Source: Gordonia sp. (in: high G+C Gram-positive bacteria)
Lineage (GTDB): Bacteria; Actinomycetota; Actinomycetes; Mycobacteriales; Mycobacteriaceae
NCBI GenBank assembly: GCA_030152405.1
Contig: JASLJL010000312.1
Location: 1-6,259, forward strand
DNA length: 6,259 bases
Reading direction: 5' to 3'
Shown: positions 1-5,499 of the stretch, one piece after another
Numbering within the stretch: position 1 is the first letter of the stretch
Layout of the letters: every line of letters starts with the position of its first letter
The notes under the pieces: model-generated
What the model was told of the DNA's origin: nothing
The model's database searches: none
Seen by the model: only the letters and a program-made list of their open reading frames with translations
Translations under genes and position numbers: made by a program

Positions 1-1410
1 GTCCGTCGGGAACGCCTGCGGCATCACCGCCACCACTCCCCCGTCGGACGACATGACGGCCGACGCCGCGTCGGCGTCCGACGCCGGAACGATCACCTGC
101 AGCATGCCGGGAGCGCCGTCACCGAAGGAGTCCTGAACCCACTCGTAGCCCTGCCGAGCACTCGCGTCGTCCGGCAACACCTTGATCGACGGCATCGCAG
201 TGGTCAACGACAACGCCGGGATCGCCAATGCGATCAGCAGGACGAGCGCGGCGCCACCCCAGCGGAGGGGCCGCCGCCACAGTTCCTGCGCCCATCGCTC
301 GAAGACCGGCGATCGGTGCCGGTCGAGCTTCGCCCACGGCAACGCGAGACGGTTGACGCGCCCGCCGAGCTTGGCCAGCACCAGCGGGAGCAGAGTCAAC
401 GTCGCGGCGAGAACGAAGACCACCGAGATCATCACGCCGCCCGCCATCGATCGGAACGACGGCGAGGGGACGAGCATGACCGCCGACAGCGACACGAGCA
501 CGGTGACGCCTGACAACAGCACCGCTTTACCCGCGGTGTCCATCGTCCGCGCGATCGCGTCCGTGGTCGACACCCCGCCCGACGCGAGAGCCGCTCGGAA
601 ACGGACGACCAGGAACAGCGCGTAATCGATGCCGAGTGCCAACGCGAACATCATCGCGAAGTTCATCGCCCAGATCGACACCGGGACGACGAAGTTCACC
701 AGCACCAGGACTCCGGCGGCCGAGACCAGCCCGGCGAGCGTCAACAGCAGAGGCAGCCCGGCCGCGACCACGGCGCCGAATGCGATCACCAGGATGAGCA
801 GCGTCACGGGCCACGAGATCATCTCGGATGTCAGCATCGCGTCGAGGTTCGCGGCGTTGAAATCCGACCAGAGCACCGACGCACCCGTGGCCGCGACGGA
901 GATCGACGACGTCGACATGGCCTGCAAGTCGGGGGTGAGCGCGGTCGCGGCCCTGACCATGTCGTCCGTGCTCGCTCCGGCTCCGCCGATGACGATCGCA
1001 GTGTGCCCGTCCGGCGACAGCGTCGCACCGGCGACCGGGCGCAGAACCTCGCCGATCCGGTCGTCGACACGCAGTCGTTCGACGACCCGGTCGATCACCT
1101 GCCTCCCGCCGCCGGTGTCCAGCGGCTGGTCCGAGTGAACGACCACCTGGATCGCCGACGACGCGTTGCCGCCGAAGTGACCGACCGCGAGTTCCCGCAC
1201 TCGAACCGAGTCTGATCCGTTCGCCTGCCACCCCGCTCCCGACAGGTTGTTCTCGACCATCGGGGCGAAGGCGCCGAGCACCACGATCAGCAGCACCCAG
1301 CTCCACGTGACGACGCGTCCGTGGGCCGCGACCCAGACGCCGAGTGCACCGAGGCGACCGCGATGCCGTCCGTCGTCCACGCCTCTCGACGTCATGTCCG
1401 TTGTAGTCAT
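1..1410 (-). CDS. MMPL-family (RND superfamily) transporter, N-terminal 470 residues, 3' end outside window
   Basis: Proton-driven inner-membrane exporter of the MMPL/RND type; the substrate cannot be read from sequence. The frame is open from the ATG at 1410 to the window edge. Visible layout: a cytoplasmic N-terminus, TM1 at about residues 33-50, a large extracytoplasmic porter loop at about 51-195, and a block of five hydrophobic helices at about 200-355. A cytoplasmic stretch and another helix (about 384-402) follow, then the start of the second porter loop. Helix 4 carries GIDY (residues 260-263); this Asp-Tyr pair matches the proton-relay pair of MmpL proteins. The second half of the family (usual length 700 or more) lies beyond position 1. 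An overlapping ATG at 1414 opens a different, Arg-rich frame; the 1410 start is chosen because its frame gives the membrane protein and sits a normal distance from AAGGAGAG. The gene is divergent from the DUF302-repressor pair and has a CsoR-type palindrome on each side of its candidate -10, so it is probably part of that regulon (inference). Confidence 0.95.
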   Translation of the reverse strand, partial: MTTTDMTSRGVDDGRHRGRLGALGVWVAAHGRVVTWSWVLLIVVLGAFAPMVENNLSGAGWQANGSDSVRVRELAVGHFGGNASSAIQVVVHSDQPLDTGGGRQVIDRVVERLRVDDRIGEVLRPVAGATLSPDGHTAIVIGGAGASTDDMVRAATALTPDLQAMSTSSISVAATGASVLWSDFNAANLDAMLTSEMISWPVTLLILVIAFGAVVAAGLPLLLTLAGLVSAAGVLVLVNFVVPVSIWAMNFAMMFALALGIDYALFLVVRFRAALASGGVSTTDAIARTMDTAGKAVLLSGVTVLVSLSAVMLVPSPSFRSMAGGVMISVVFVLAATLTLLPLVLAKLGGRVNRLALPWAKLDRHRSPVFERWAQELWRRPLRWGGAALVLLIALAIPALSLTTAMPSIKVLPDDASARQGYEWVQDSFGDGAPGMLQVIVPASDADAASAVMSSDGGVVAVMPQAFPTD

Positions 1411-1414
1411 TCAT

Positions 1415-1422
1415 CTCTCCTT
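1415..1422 (-). promoter_or_regulatory. Ribosome binding site of the MMPL gene
   Basis: On the minus strand AAGGAGAG precedes the ATG at 1410 with about 4 nt after the full motif, or 6 nt after its GGAG core. The ATG at 1414 would touch the motif, so this site favours the 1410 start. Confidence 0.65.
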
Positions 1423-1440
1423 ATCCCCCCAGGGGGTTAT
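1423..1440. promoter_or_regulatory. CsoR/CstR-family operator, copy 1
   Basis: ATCCCCCCAGGGGGTTAT is a G/C-tract palindrome (CCCCC-A-GGGGG with AT-rich ends). This is the usual form of operators bound by CsoR-family tetramers. It is identical to the copy at 1457-1474; with one further base, the repeat is 19 bp. It lies just upstream of the MMPL ribosome binding site, in the probable 5' untranslated region. The repressor encoded at 1930-2190 is the obvious candidate binder (inference). Confidence 0.72.
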
Positions 1441-1448
1441 GTGGAGCG

Positions 1449-1478
1449 AAGCTAGCATCCCCCCAGGGGGTTATGCAA
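1449..1478 (-). promoter_or_regulatory. Candidate promoter of the MMPL gene
   Basis: Minus strand: TTGCAT (1478-1473), an 18-bp spacer, then TAGCTT (1454-1449), which fits the actinobacterial TANNNT -10. Transcription would begin near 1442, leaving a short leader that contains operator copy 1 and the AAGGAGAG site. The call rests on motif match and position only. Confidence 0.45.
1457..1474. promoter_or_regulatory. CsoR/CstR-family operator, copy 2
   Basis: Second exact copy of ATCCCCCCAGGGGGTTAT, 34 bp from the first, start to start. It fills the spacer between the candidate -35 (1473-1478) and -10 (1449-1454) of the minus-strand MMPL promoter, where bound repressor would block RNA polymerase. 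A weaker plus-strand promoter (TAGCAT 1453-1458, AATACT 1477-1482, 18 bp apart) for the DUF302 operon would also have this site in its spacer. One bound site could therefore repress both directions. Confidence 0.72.
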
Positions 1479-1510
1479 TACTGGACGGAGCCCGTCAGTC
1501 ACCCCCGAGC

Positions 1511-1517
1511 GGAGGAG
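1511..1517 (+). promoter_or_regulatory. Ribosome binding site of the DUF302 gene
   Basis: GGAGGAG lies 7 nt before the ATG at 1525. It is the strongest Shine-Dalgarno match in the window and fixes the start against the in-frame ATG at 1540 (Met6). Confidence 0.8.
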
Positions 1518-1524
1518 CCGAGAA

Positions 1525-1926
1525 ATGACCGCCTTCACCATGACCACAAGAGTCGCCGCGCAGTACGACCAGACGGTCACGCGCGTTCGCGAAGCGCTCG
1601 CCGACGCCGGGTTCGGCGTCCTCACCGAGATCGACATCAAGGCGACACTGAAGACCAAACTCGACGTCGACGTGGAGCCGAAGATCATCCTCGGGGCCTG
1701 CCGACCACAGCTGGCCCACCAGGCGCTCGCCGCCGATCCGCGCGTCGCCGCGCTACTCCCGTGCAACGTCGTCGTCTCCGCGGACGGACCGGACGGTTCG
1801 CTGGTCGAGATCATGGATCCATCCGTGATGGAGGACTTCACCGGCACCGCCGAGCTCGGCCCGATCGCCGCGGACGCTCGAGAGCGACTGTCCGGAGTGC
1901 TCGCCTCACTCGGCACGGAAGCCTGA
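1525..1926 (+). CDS. DUF302 domain protein
   Basis: A 133-residue soluble protein that is essentially a single DUF302 domain. The family signature is clear: an N-terminal strand and helix, then GFGVLTEIDIKATLK (about 29-43), LGACRP with Cys59, then LLPCNVVV with Cys80. I see no signal peptide or membrane segment, so it is probably cytoplasmic. The biochemical role of DUF302 is not established; the two Cys positions belong to family-typical motifs and could be thiol- or metal-active (inference). It is the first gene of an operon: its stop is 3 bp before the GTG of the CsoR-family repressor, and GGAAG inside its last codons (1917-1921) can serve as that gene's ribosome binding site. It probably responds to the same signal as the repressor and the divergent MMPL pump. 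Family call is confident; function unknown. Confidence 0.9.
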   Translation: MTAFTMTTRVAAQYDQTVTRVREALADAGFGVLTEIDIKATLKTKLDVDVEPKIILGACRPQLAHQALAADPRVAALLPCNVVVSADGPDGSLVEIMDPSVMEDFTGTAELGPIAADARERLSGVLASLGTEA

Positions 1927-1929
1927 GCC

Positions 1930-2190
1930 GTGCAACTTCCCGAGGACGACCTCAAACCGATCCTGACCCGCCTGCGCAGAGCGCACGGCCATCTCGCGAG
2001 TGTCATCCGCATGCTCGACGAGGGCGCCGAATGCGAGGACGCGCTCACCCAGTTGGCCGCGGTCGACAAGGCACTCCGCCGAAGCGGCTACACCATGGTC
2101 GCCACCGGACTGGAGCATTGCCTGATCACCGAAGGACCCGAGAACGTCGACAAGGAGAAGCTGGAGCGGCTGTTCCTGTCGTTCGCGTGA
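1930..2190 (+). CDS. CsoR/RcnR/CstR-family transcriptional repressor, CstR-like ligand set
   Basis: An 86-residue all-helical repressor of the CsoR family (DUF156), normally a tetramer that releases operator DNA when its cysteines bind a metal or are modified. Family features are RLRRAHGHL (14-22), RMLDEGAECEDALTQLAAV (27-45) and EHCL (62-65). Cys35 and Cys64 match Cys36 and Cys65 of M. tuberculosis CsoR. The position of its copper ligand His61 is Gly60 here; the only nearby His is His63, beside Cys64. Lack of that His with both Cys kept, and the acidic-Cys-acidic context, resemble the persulfide sensor CstR. Copper sensing is therefore unlikely, and sulfane-sulfur or other thiol-reactive sensing more likely (inference). 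It starts at GTG 1930, 3 bp after the DUF302 stop. The twin palindromes at 1423 and 1457 are the probable targets, giving autoregulation plus control of the MMPL gene. Confidence 0.9.
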   Translation: MQLPEDDLKPILTRLRRAHGHLASVIRMLDEGAECEDALTQLAAVDKALRRSGYTMVATGLEHCLITEGPENVDKEKLERLFLSFA

Positions 2191-2224
2191 CGGCCGGTCG
2201 TCCCCAGTCCGGCACGATCGGCCG
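2191..2224 (+). terminator. Candidate hairpin terminator after the repressor gene
   Basis: CGGCCGGTCG (2191-2200) pairs with CGATCGGCCG (2215-2224) over 10 bp with one G-U wobble and a 14-nt loop, starting at the base after the stop codon. No U-tract follows, which is common for actinobacterial terminators but weakens the call. It would separate the DUF302-repressor operon from the TetR gene. Confidence 0.4.
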
Positions 2225-2232
2225 CCTATGTG

Positions 2233-2249
2233 TCACCGTTGACCGGTGA
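2233..2249. promoter_or_regulatory. Inverted repeat over the TetR start codon, possible auto-operator
   Basis: TCACCG-TTGAC-CGGTGA is a perfect 6-bp inverted repeat with a 5-bp spacer. It spans the GTG start (2246) of the TetR gene. Size and location suit TetR-family autoregulation. Nothing else ties it to this protein. Confidence 0.4.
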
Positions 2250-2845
2250 GCACACCGACCGATCGCACGGCGCGCCGGCGGGACCGGCGCAAGGCCGAGA
2301 TGATTCAGGCCGCCCTCGCCCTGTTGTCGACGCACGGCTACCACGGCATGCGGTTCGAGGACGTCGCCGAACGCGCCGACATCGCGAAGGCGAGTCTGTA
2401 CTACTACTTCCCCAGCAAGGATCAGCTCGTCAGTGAAGCCCTGGGCAAGCTGACCGCCGACGTCGTGGACCGTCTGACCACGGCCCTGGAACCGCTCGCC
2501 GACGAATCGGCGACGGCGCGCTTCCGGGTCCTCGTCGACACCCAGCTCGACATCCTGACCGTCGACTACCCCGAGGTCGGGGCGATCTTCTCCTTCCCCG
2601 CCCCGTGGCCGACCGAGCACGCCACGGCGATCAAAGCGATGCGGCGCACCCACGACGCGATCTTCCGCGAGGTGGTCGACGCCGGAGTCGCAGACGGCGA
2701 GTTCACCACCGCCGACCCGGCGGTGGCCCTGCACTGCCTCCACGGGATGCTCAACCACGCCTCCCTGTGGCTCGACCCGACGTCCGACGACGACCGCCGC
2801 CAGCGGGACGCCGTCGTCGACGCGGCGCTTCGCCTCTTCGCCTGA
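2246..2845 (+). CDS. TetR/AcrR-family transcriptional regulator
   Basis: A 199-residue TetR-type repressor. The N-terminal DNA-binding domain covers about residues 14-61: a basic lead (RRRDRRK, 10-16), helix 1 (AEMIQAALALLSTHGY, 17-32), then the helix-turn-helix FEDVAERADIAKASLYYYF (37-55) and SKDQL (57-61). The rest is a helical ligand-binding domain whose effector cannot be read. Starting at GTG 2246 keeps the basic lead; the next in-frame ATG (Met19) would cut helix 1. It follows the csoR-like gene after 55 bp containing a hairpin, so it is probably a separate unit. Its downstream neighbour on the same strand is the acyl-CoA thioesterase, so control of that gene and a fatty-acyl or related ligand are plausible but unproven. 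Confidence 0.93.
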   Translation: MSTPTDRTARRRDRRKAEMIQAALALLSTHGYHGMRFEDVAERADIAKASLYYYFPSKDQLVSEALGKLTADVVDRLTTALEPLADESATARFRVLVDTQLDILTVDYPEVGAIFSFPAPWPTEHATAIKAMRRTHDAIFREVVDAGVADGEFTTADPAVALHCLHGMLNHASLWLDPTSDDDRRQRDAVVDAALRLFA

Positions 2846-2876
2846 CCAGCCCTTCTCCCGAGAACACGCAGCCTTT

Positions 2877-2892
2877 TCGACCCTCGGGTTGA
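2877..2892. promoter_or_regulatory. Imperfect palindrome at the thioesterase promoter
   Basis: TCGACCC-TC-GGGTTGA has 7-bp arms with one mismatch and overlaps the candidate -35 TTGATA at 2889. It could be an operator for the upstream TetR protein. Its sequence differs from the palindrome at 2233-2249, so a common binder is not supported. Confidence 0.25.
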
Positions 2893-2918
2893 TAAATTGG
2901 CATAGCGGTCGATACCCT
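2889..2918 (+). promoter_or_regulatory. Candidate promoter for a leaderless thioesterase mRNA
   Basis: TTGATA (2889-2894), an 18-bp spacer, then TACCCT (2913-2918, TANNNT type). Six bases separate the -10 from the GTG at 2925, so transcription would begin on the start codon. There is no well-spaced Shine-Dalgarno sequence before the GTG, which supports a leaderless start. Confidence 0.5.
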
Positions 2919-2924
2919 CCGAAG

Positions 2925-3713
2925 GTGACTGCGAACAGCGACGTCGAGCCCTACTTCCACGCCCTCGGCGGCGGCCGCTATCGTGCGACGAATCGCGTGC
3001 AGGGCGCGTGGTCGCCGGACGAACAGCACATCGCGGCACCCCTGGGACTGCTCACGCACGTGGTCGAGACCGATCACGCGGCACGTCGAGGCGACCTCGT
3101 GATCAGCCGCCTGTCGTTCGACATTCTCGGAATCATGCCGGTCGGCGACGTCGAGCTCGCGACCGAAGTGATCCGCCCGGGCCGGACCATCGAACTCGTC
3201 GAGGGAACGCTCGCGTACGACGGTCGGGTGATCGTCCGCCTCCGCGCCTGGCTCACCACACCGTCGGACACCACCTCCGTCGCGGGTACCGGATTCGACC
3301 CGATCCCGCCGGTGGACGCGCACGATCCGTGGGACGCGTCGCAGATGTGGGGAGGCGGGTACATCGCATCAGCCGAGGTGCGACGGCTGCTCCGCGAACC
3401 GGGTCGAGGCACCGTCTGGGCACGATCGCCGCATCCCCTCGTCCACGGCGAGACCGTCCGACCGCTCGCCCACGCCGCCCGGATGTTCGACATCGCGAAC
3501 GGCATGTCGGCACGCATGGACCCGACGGCGATCGCCTACCCGAATCTCGATCTCACCGCCCACGTCTTCCGGGAACCGAGCGGCGAATGGGTCGGCTTCG
3601 ACACGTCGGTGTCGTTCGGCCCCAACGGAGTCGGTCTCACGTCCAGCGTCCTTCACGACGAGGACGGCCCGTTCGGGTCGCTCAACCAGTCGCTGACGCT
3701 CCGGCCTCGGTGA
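2925..3713 (+). CDS. Acyl-CoA thioesterase-like protein, double hotdog (TesB-like)
   Basis: A 262-residue protein of the actinobacterial thioesterase family with two hotdog halves (4HBT_3 type), expected to hydrolyse acyl-CoA to free acid and CoA in the cytoplasm. The first half has the GAWSPDEQHIAAPLGLLTHVVE signature shortly after the N-terminus. The second half has the family-typical segments HPLVHGETVRPLA, FDIANGMSARMD and PNLDLTAHVFREP and ends in LNQSLTLRPR. By eye, Asp189 and Gln255 line up with Asp204 and Gln278 of E. coli TesB, while the Thr228 position falls at Asn207. The start is GTG 2925; a TTG at 2889 is also in frame but would add unrelated residues and coincides with the -35. 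The natural substrate is unknown. Its last 32 bp overlap the convergent monooxygenase gene. It follows the TetR gene after 79 bp and may be its target. Confidence 0.85.
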   Translation: MTANSDVEPYFHALGGGRYRATNRVQGAWSPDEQHIAAPLGLLTHVVETDHAARRGDLVISRLSFDILGIMPVGDVELATEVIRPGRTIELVEGTLAYDGRVIVRLRAWLTTPSDTTSVAGTGFDPIPPVDAHDPWDASQMWGGGYIASAEVRRLLREPGRGTVWARSPHPLVHGETVRPLAHAARMFDIANGMSARMDPTAIAYPNLDLTAHVFREPSGEWVGFDTSVSFGPNGVGLTSSVLHDEDGPFGSLNQSLTLRPR

Positions 3714-4809
3714 CGCGGGTGGCCTCGATGGCGGCACGCGCGGCACGACGCCCGGCCCGAGTGGCGCCGAGCGTCGACGCGCTGCGTCCGTAGCCGACGA
3801 GGAACAGTCCGGGCTCGACGACCACGCTCACGTCGTCGTCGGCCATGACGACGCCGCCCGCACGATCACGGATGCCCAACGGAGCGAGATGCCCGAGGGC
3901 GGCACGGAAACCGGTGGCCCACAGGATCACGTCGACGGTTTCGTGAGTGCCGTCGGCGAACTCAACCCCGTCGTCGGTGAGTGCGGCGATGGGCCCCCGA
4001 GACACCAGCAGCCCGCGGTCCACGGCCTTCTTCAGCTCCGGCGTGCTCGGCAGTCCGGTCGCCGCGACCACGCTGAGCGGACGGAGCCCGGCGCGTGTGC
4101 GAGCGGCGACGCGGTTCTCGACGTCGAGGCCCCACTGCGTGTCGAAGGGCGTGTCGCGCCAGCGCGGCGGTGTGCGGGTGGACCACAGCGTGTCGACGCC
4201 GCGCTCATCGAGCATCATCACGAATTGGACGGCCGAGATCCCACCGCCGACCACCAGGACGCGGCGTCCGACGAAGTCCTCGGGCTCGGTGAAGTCACGA
4301 GTGGTCAATTGGCGTCCACCGAAGGCGCCCGGATACCACGGCACGTACGGATGATCCCAGGTCCCGGTCCCGGAGATCACCGCGTCGGCGCGATAGACGG
4401 CGATCGCGCCGCTCGGATTCTCGGCGGTCACCTCGAACCGCTCGGCCTGCTCATCGGTCCCCCGTGTCACCGACCGCACTCGCCAGGGACGGTCGACGTG
4501 CAGATCCTGTTCCTGTTCGTAGCGGCCGTAGTAGCGTTTCACCACTTCCCTGGCGGGCTCGGCCGGATCCGCGTCACCCAGGCTCGACCCCGGGAGGTCG
4601 TGCAGACCGTTGACGAGGTCGAAAGTCAGCGCATCCCATCGATGACTCCATGCGCCGCCGGGCGTGGGGTTCGCGTCGAGCACCTCGAAGTCGACACCCG
4701 ACCGCAGTCCGGCGCGCTGGAGGAAGTGTGCCGCGGACAGCCCCGCCTGGCCGGCGCCGATCACGACGACTCGCCGATGACGCACTTCGATCTCGGGACT
4801 CTCAGACAT
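3682..4809 (-). CDS. Flavin-containing monooxygenase-like NAD(P)/FAD oxidoreductase
   Basis: A 375-residue two-dinucleotide-fold flavoprotein. The FAD fold VVVIGAGQAGLSAA (14-27) has the GxGxxG at 18-23, followed by GGAW (51-54), typical of FMO/Baeyer-Villiger-type enzymes. The second Rossmann motif VLVVGGGISAVQF (184-196) should bind NAD(P)H. The ATGF motif is at 298-301 and a C-terminal FAD-contacting GYGRSAS segment begins at 339. The class B fingerprint FxGxxxHxxxY/W before the second fold appears only in degraded form (FGGRQLTTRDF, 163-173, Thr where His is expected). The reaction may be N-, S- or carbonyl oxidation, or simple reduction; I cannot choose. The start is ATG 4809; no strong ribosome binding site precedes it. 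The gene is divergent from a TetR-exporter operon across 96 bp carrying an operator array, suggesting shared control. Its stop lies inside the convergent thioesterase gene. Confidence 0.87.
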   Translation of the reverse strand: MSESPEIEVRHRRVVVIGAGQAGLSAAHFLQRAGLRSGVDFEVLDANPTPGGAWSHRWDALTFDLVNGLHDLPGSSLGDADPAEPAREVVKRYYGRYEQEQDLHVDRPWRVRSVTRGTDEQAERFEVTAENPSGAIAVYRADAVISGTGTWDHPYVPWYPGAFGGRQLTTRDFTEPEDFVGRRVLVVGGGISAVQFVMMLDERGVDTLWSTRTPPRWRDTPFDTQWGLDVENRVAARTRAGLRPLSVVAATGLPSTPELKKAVDRGLLVSRGPIAALTDDGVEFADGTHETVDVILWATGFRAALGHLAPLGIRDRAGGVVMADDDVSVVVEPGLFLVGYGRSASTLGATRAGRRAARAAIEATRVTEAGASATG

Positions 4810-4871
4810 GACCGGTCCAACACACGATCGCCGCCCGGTCTTCCCCGGAAGTCTCGTCGATCACATTCACT

Positions 4872-4911
4872 GGTGCATTAGTTGCACCCGTGCAATGATG
4901 CACTAGTGCAA
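4872..4911. promoter_or_regulatory. Array of five phased TGCA half-sites, probable TetR operator
   Basis: TGCA cores begin at 4874, 4883, 4891, 4899 and 4907, spaced 9, 8, 8 and 8 bp. Extended by one base they alternate: GTGCA, TGCAC, GTGCA, TGCAC, GTGCA. Neighbouring pairs form perfect inverted repeats: GGTGCA-TTAGT-TGCACC (4872-4888), TTGCAC-CC-GTGCAA (4882-4895) and TGCACTAGTGCA (4899-4910). The last covers the GTG start of the TetR gene. The array lies in the gap between the divergent oxidoreductase and the TetR-exporter operon, where a TetR protein would control both. Which repressor binds is inference. Confidence 0.75.
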
Positions 4912-5499
4912 GAAACACAGTGCTCCCTTCGCGAGCGACAACGAACCGACACGCTGCAGCGCATTCACGACGCAGCCGTCGAACTCGTGCGCGACGAGGG
5001 TTACGCGACCACGACAGTCAGCGCAGTGGCCGAACGCGCAGGAGTGTCCCGCCGCACGTTCTTCAACTACTACGCGACGAAAGAGGACGCCGTCCTCGGC
5101 CTGGGCGAGCCCGCCATCCCGCACGACGTGATCGACGAGATCCTCACCGGGCCCGATCAGATCGGCAAGGCCGCTCGTCTCGTCGGCGCAGTCGCCGCGA
5201 GTGTCCGGCACGTGCCCATGAAGTCCGCGGACCGACGAGAGCTCCTCGAAGCGGTCCCCGAACTCCGGGCTCGCGCTCGCACGCTCGCGATGACCGCGCA
5301 GGATCTCCTCGCCGACGCGATCAAGGAGCGCTACGACGGCGACGACGCCGAGCGCGCTTCGGCGCTGGCCATGCTCGGCGCCGCCGTCATCCGTTTCGCA
5401 TACATCCACAACGACATCGACGTCCTCGACAATCCGGACTCTCCGGCCGTCGCCGACGCCATCGCCGTCTTCCGCACCACGATCAAGGACCTCACATGA
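4906..5499 (+). CDS. TetR-family repressor of the adjacent exporter
   Basis: A 197-residue TetR-type regulator. Basic LRERQRT (8-14) leads into helix 1 (about 16-32), then the helix-turn-helix TTVSAVAERAGVSRRTFFNYY (36-56) and TKEDAVL. The C-terminal helical domain should bind the inducer, which is not predictable. GTG 4906 is the preferred start: the in-frame TTG at 4882 lies inside the operator array, and the ATGs at 4895 and 4898 are out of frame. No ribosome binding site precedes the GTG, so the message may be leaderless; AATGAT at 4894-4899 sits 6 bp before it as a possible -10, but no good -35 is seen. The stop overlaps the exporter start as ATGA (5496-5499), implying translational coupling. 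TetR-DHA2 exporter pairs are a common drug-efflux arrangement. Confidence 0.93.
   Translation: MQETQCSLRERQRTDTLQRIHDAAVELVRDEGYATTTVSAVAERAGVSRRTFFNYYATKEDAVLGLGEPAIPHDVIDEILTGPDQIGKAARLVGAVAASVRHVPMKSADRRELLEAVPELRARARTLAMTAQDLLADAIKERYDGDDAERASALAMLGAAVIRFAYIHNDIDVLDNPDSPAVADAIAVFRTTIKDLT

Noticed and set aside
527..1414. Long minus-strand open frame from ATG 1414
   Set aside because: It overlaps the MMPL gene in another frame and gives an Arg/Gly-rich product with no fold signature; its ATG touches the ribosome binding site. High GC makes such frames common.
1423..1475. The twin palindromes as a CRISPR or mobile-element end
   Set aside because: Only two copies, no spacer series, no transposase, and sequence form and promoter position fit CsoR-family operators.
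1930..2190. Copper-sensing CsoR
   Set aside because: The required His ligand position is Gly, and no copper ATPase or copper chaperone gene is in the window.
1473..2249. Plus-strand open frame across the DUF302 and repressor genes
   Set aside because: Low-complexity Arg-rich product; the DUF302 and CsoR-family frames on the same strand are clearly the real ones.
2126..2758. Minus-strand open frame antisense to the first TetR gene
   Set aside because: No recognisable domain, and the sense frame is an evident TetR protein.
2857..2888. CCCGAG...CTCGGG inverted repeat as a terminator after the first TetR gene
   Set aside because: Only 6-bp arms around a 20-nt loop and no U-tract; it could arise by chance in GC-rich DNA.
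3889..4881. 330-codon plus-strand frame antisense to the oxidoreductase
   Set aside because: No domain signature; the opposite strand has two complete dinucleotide-binding motifs.
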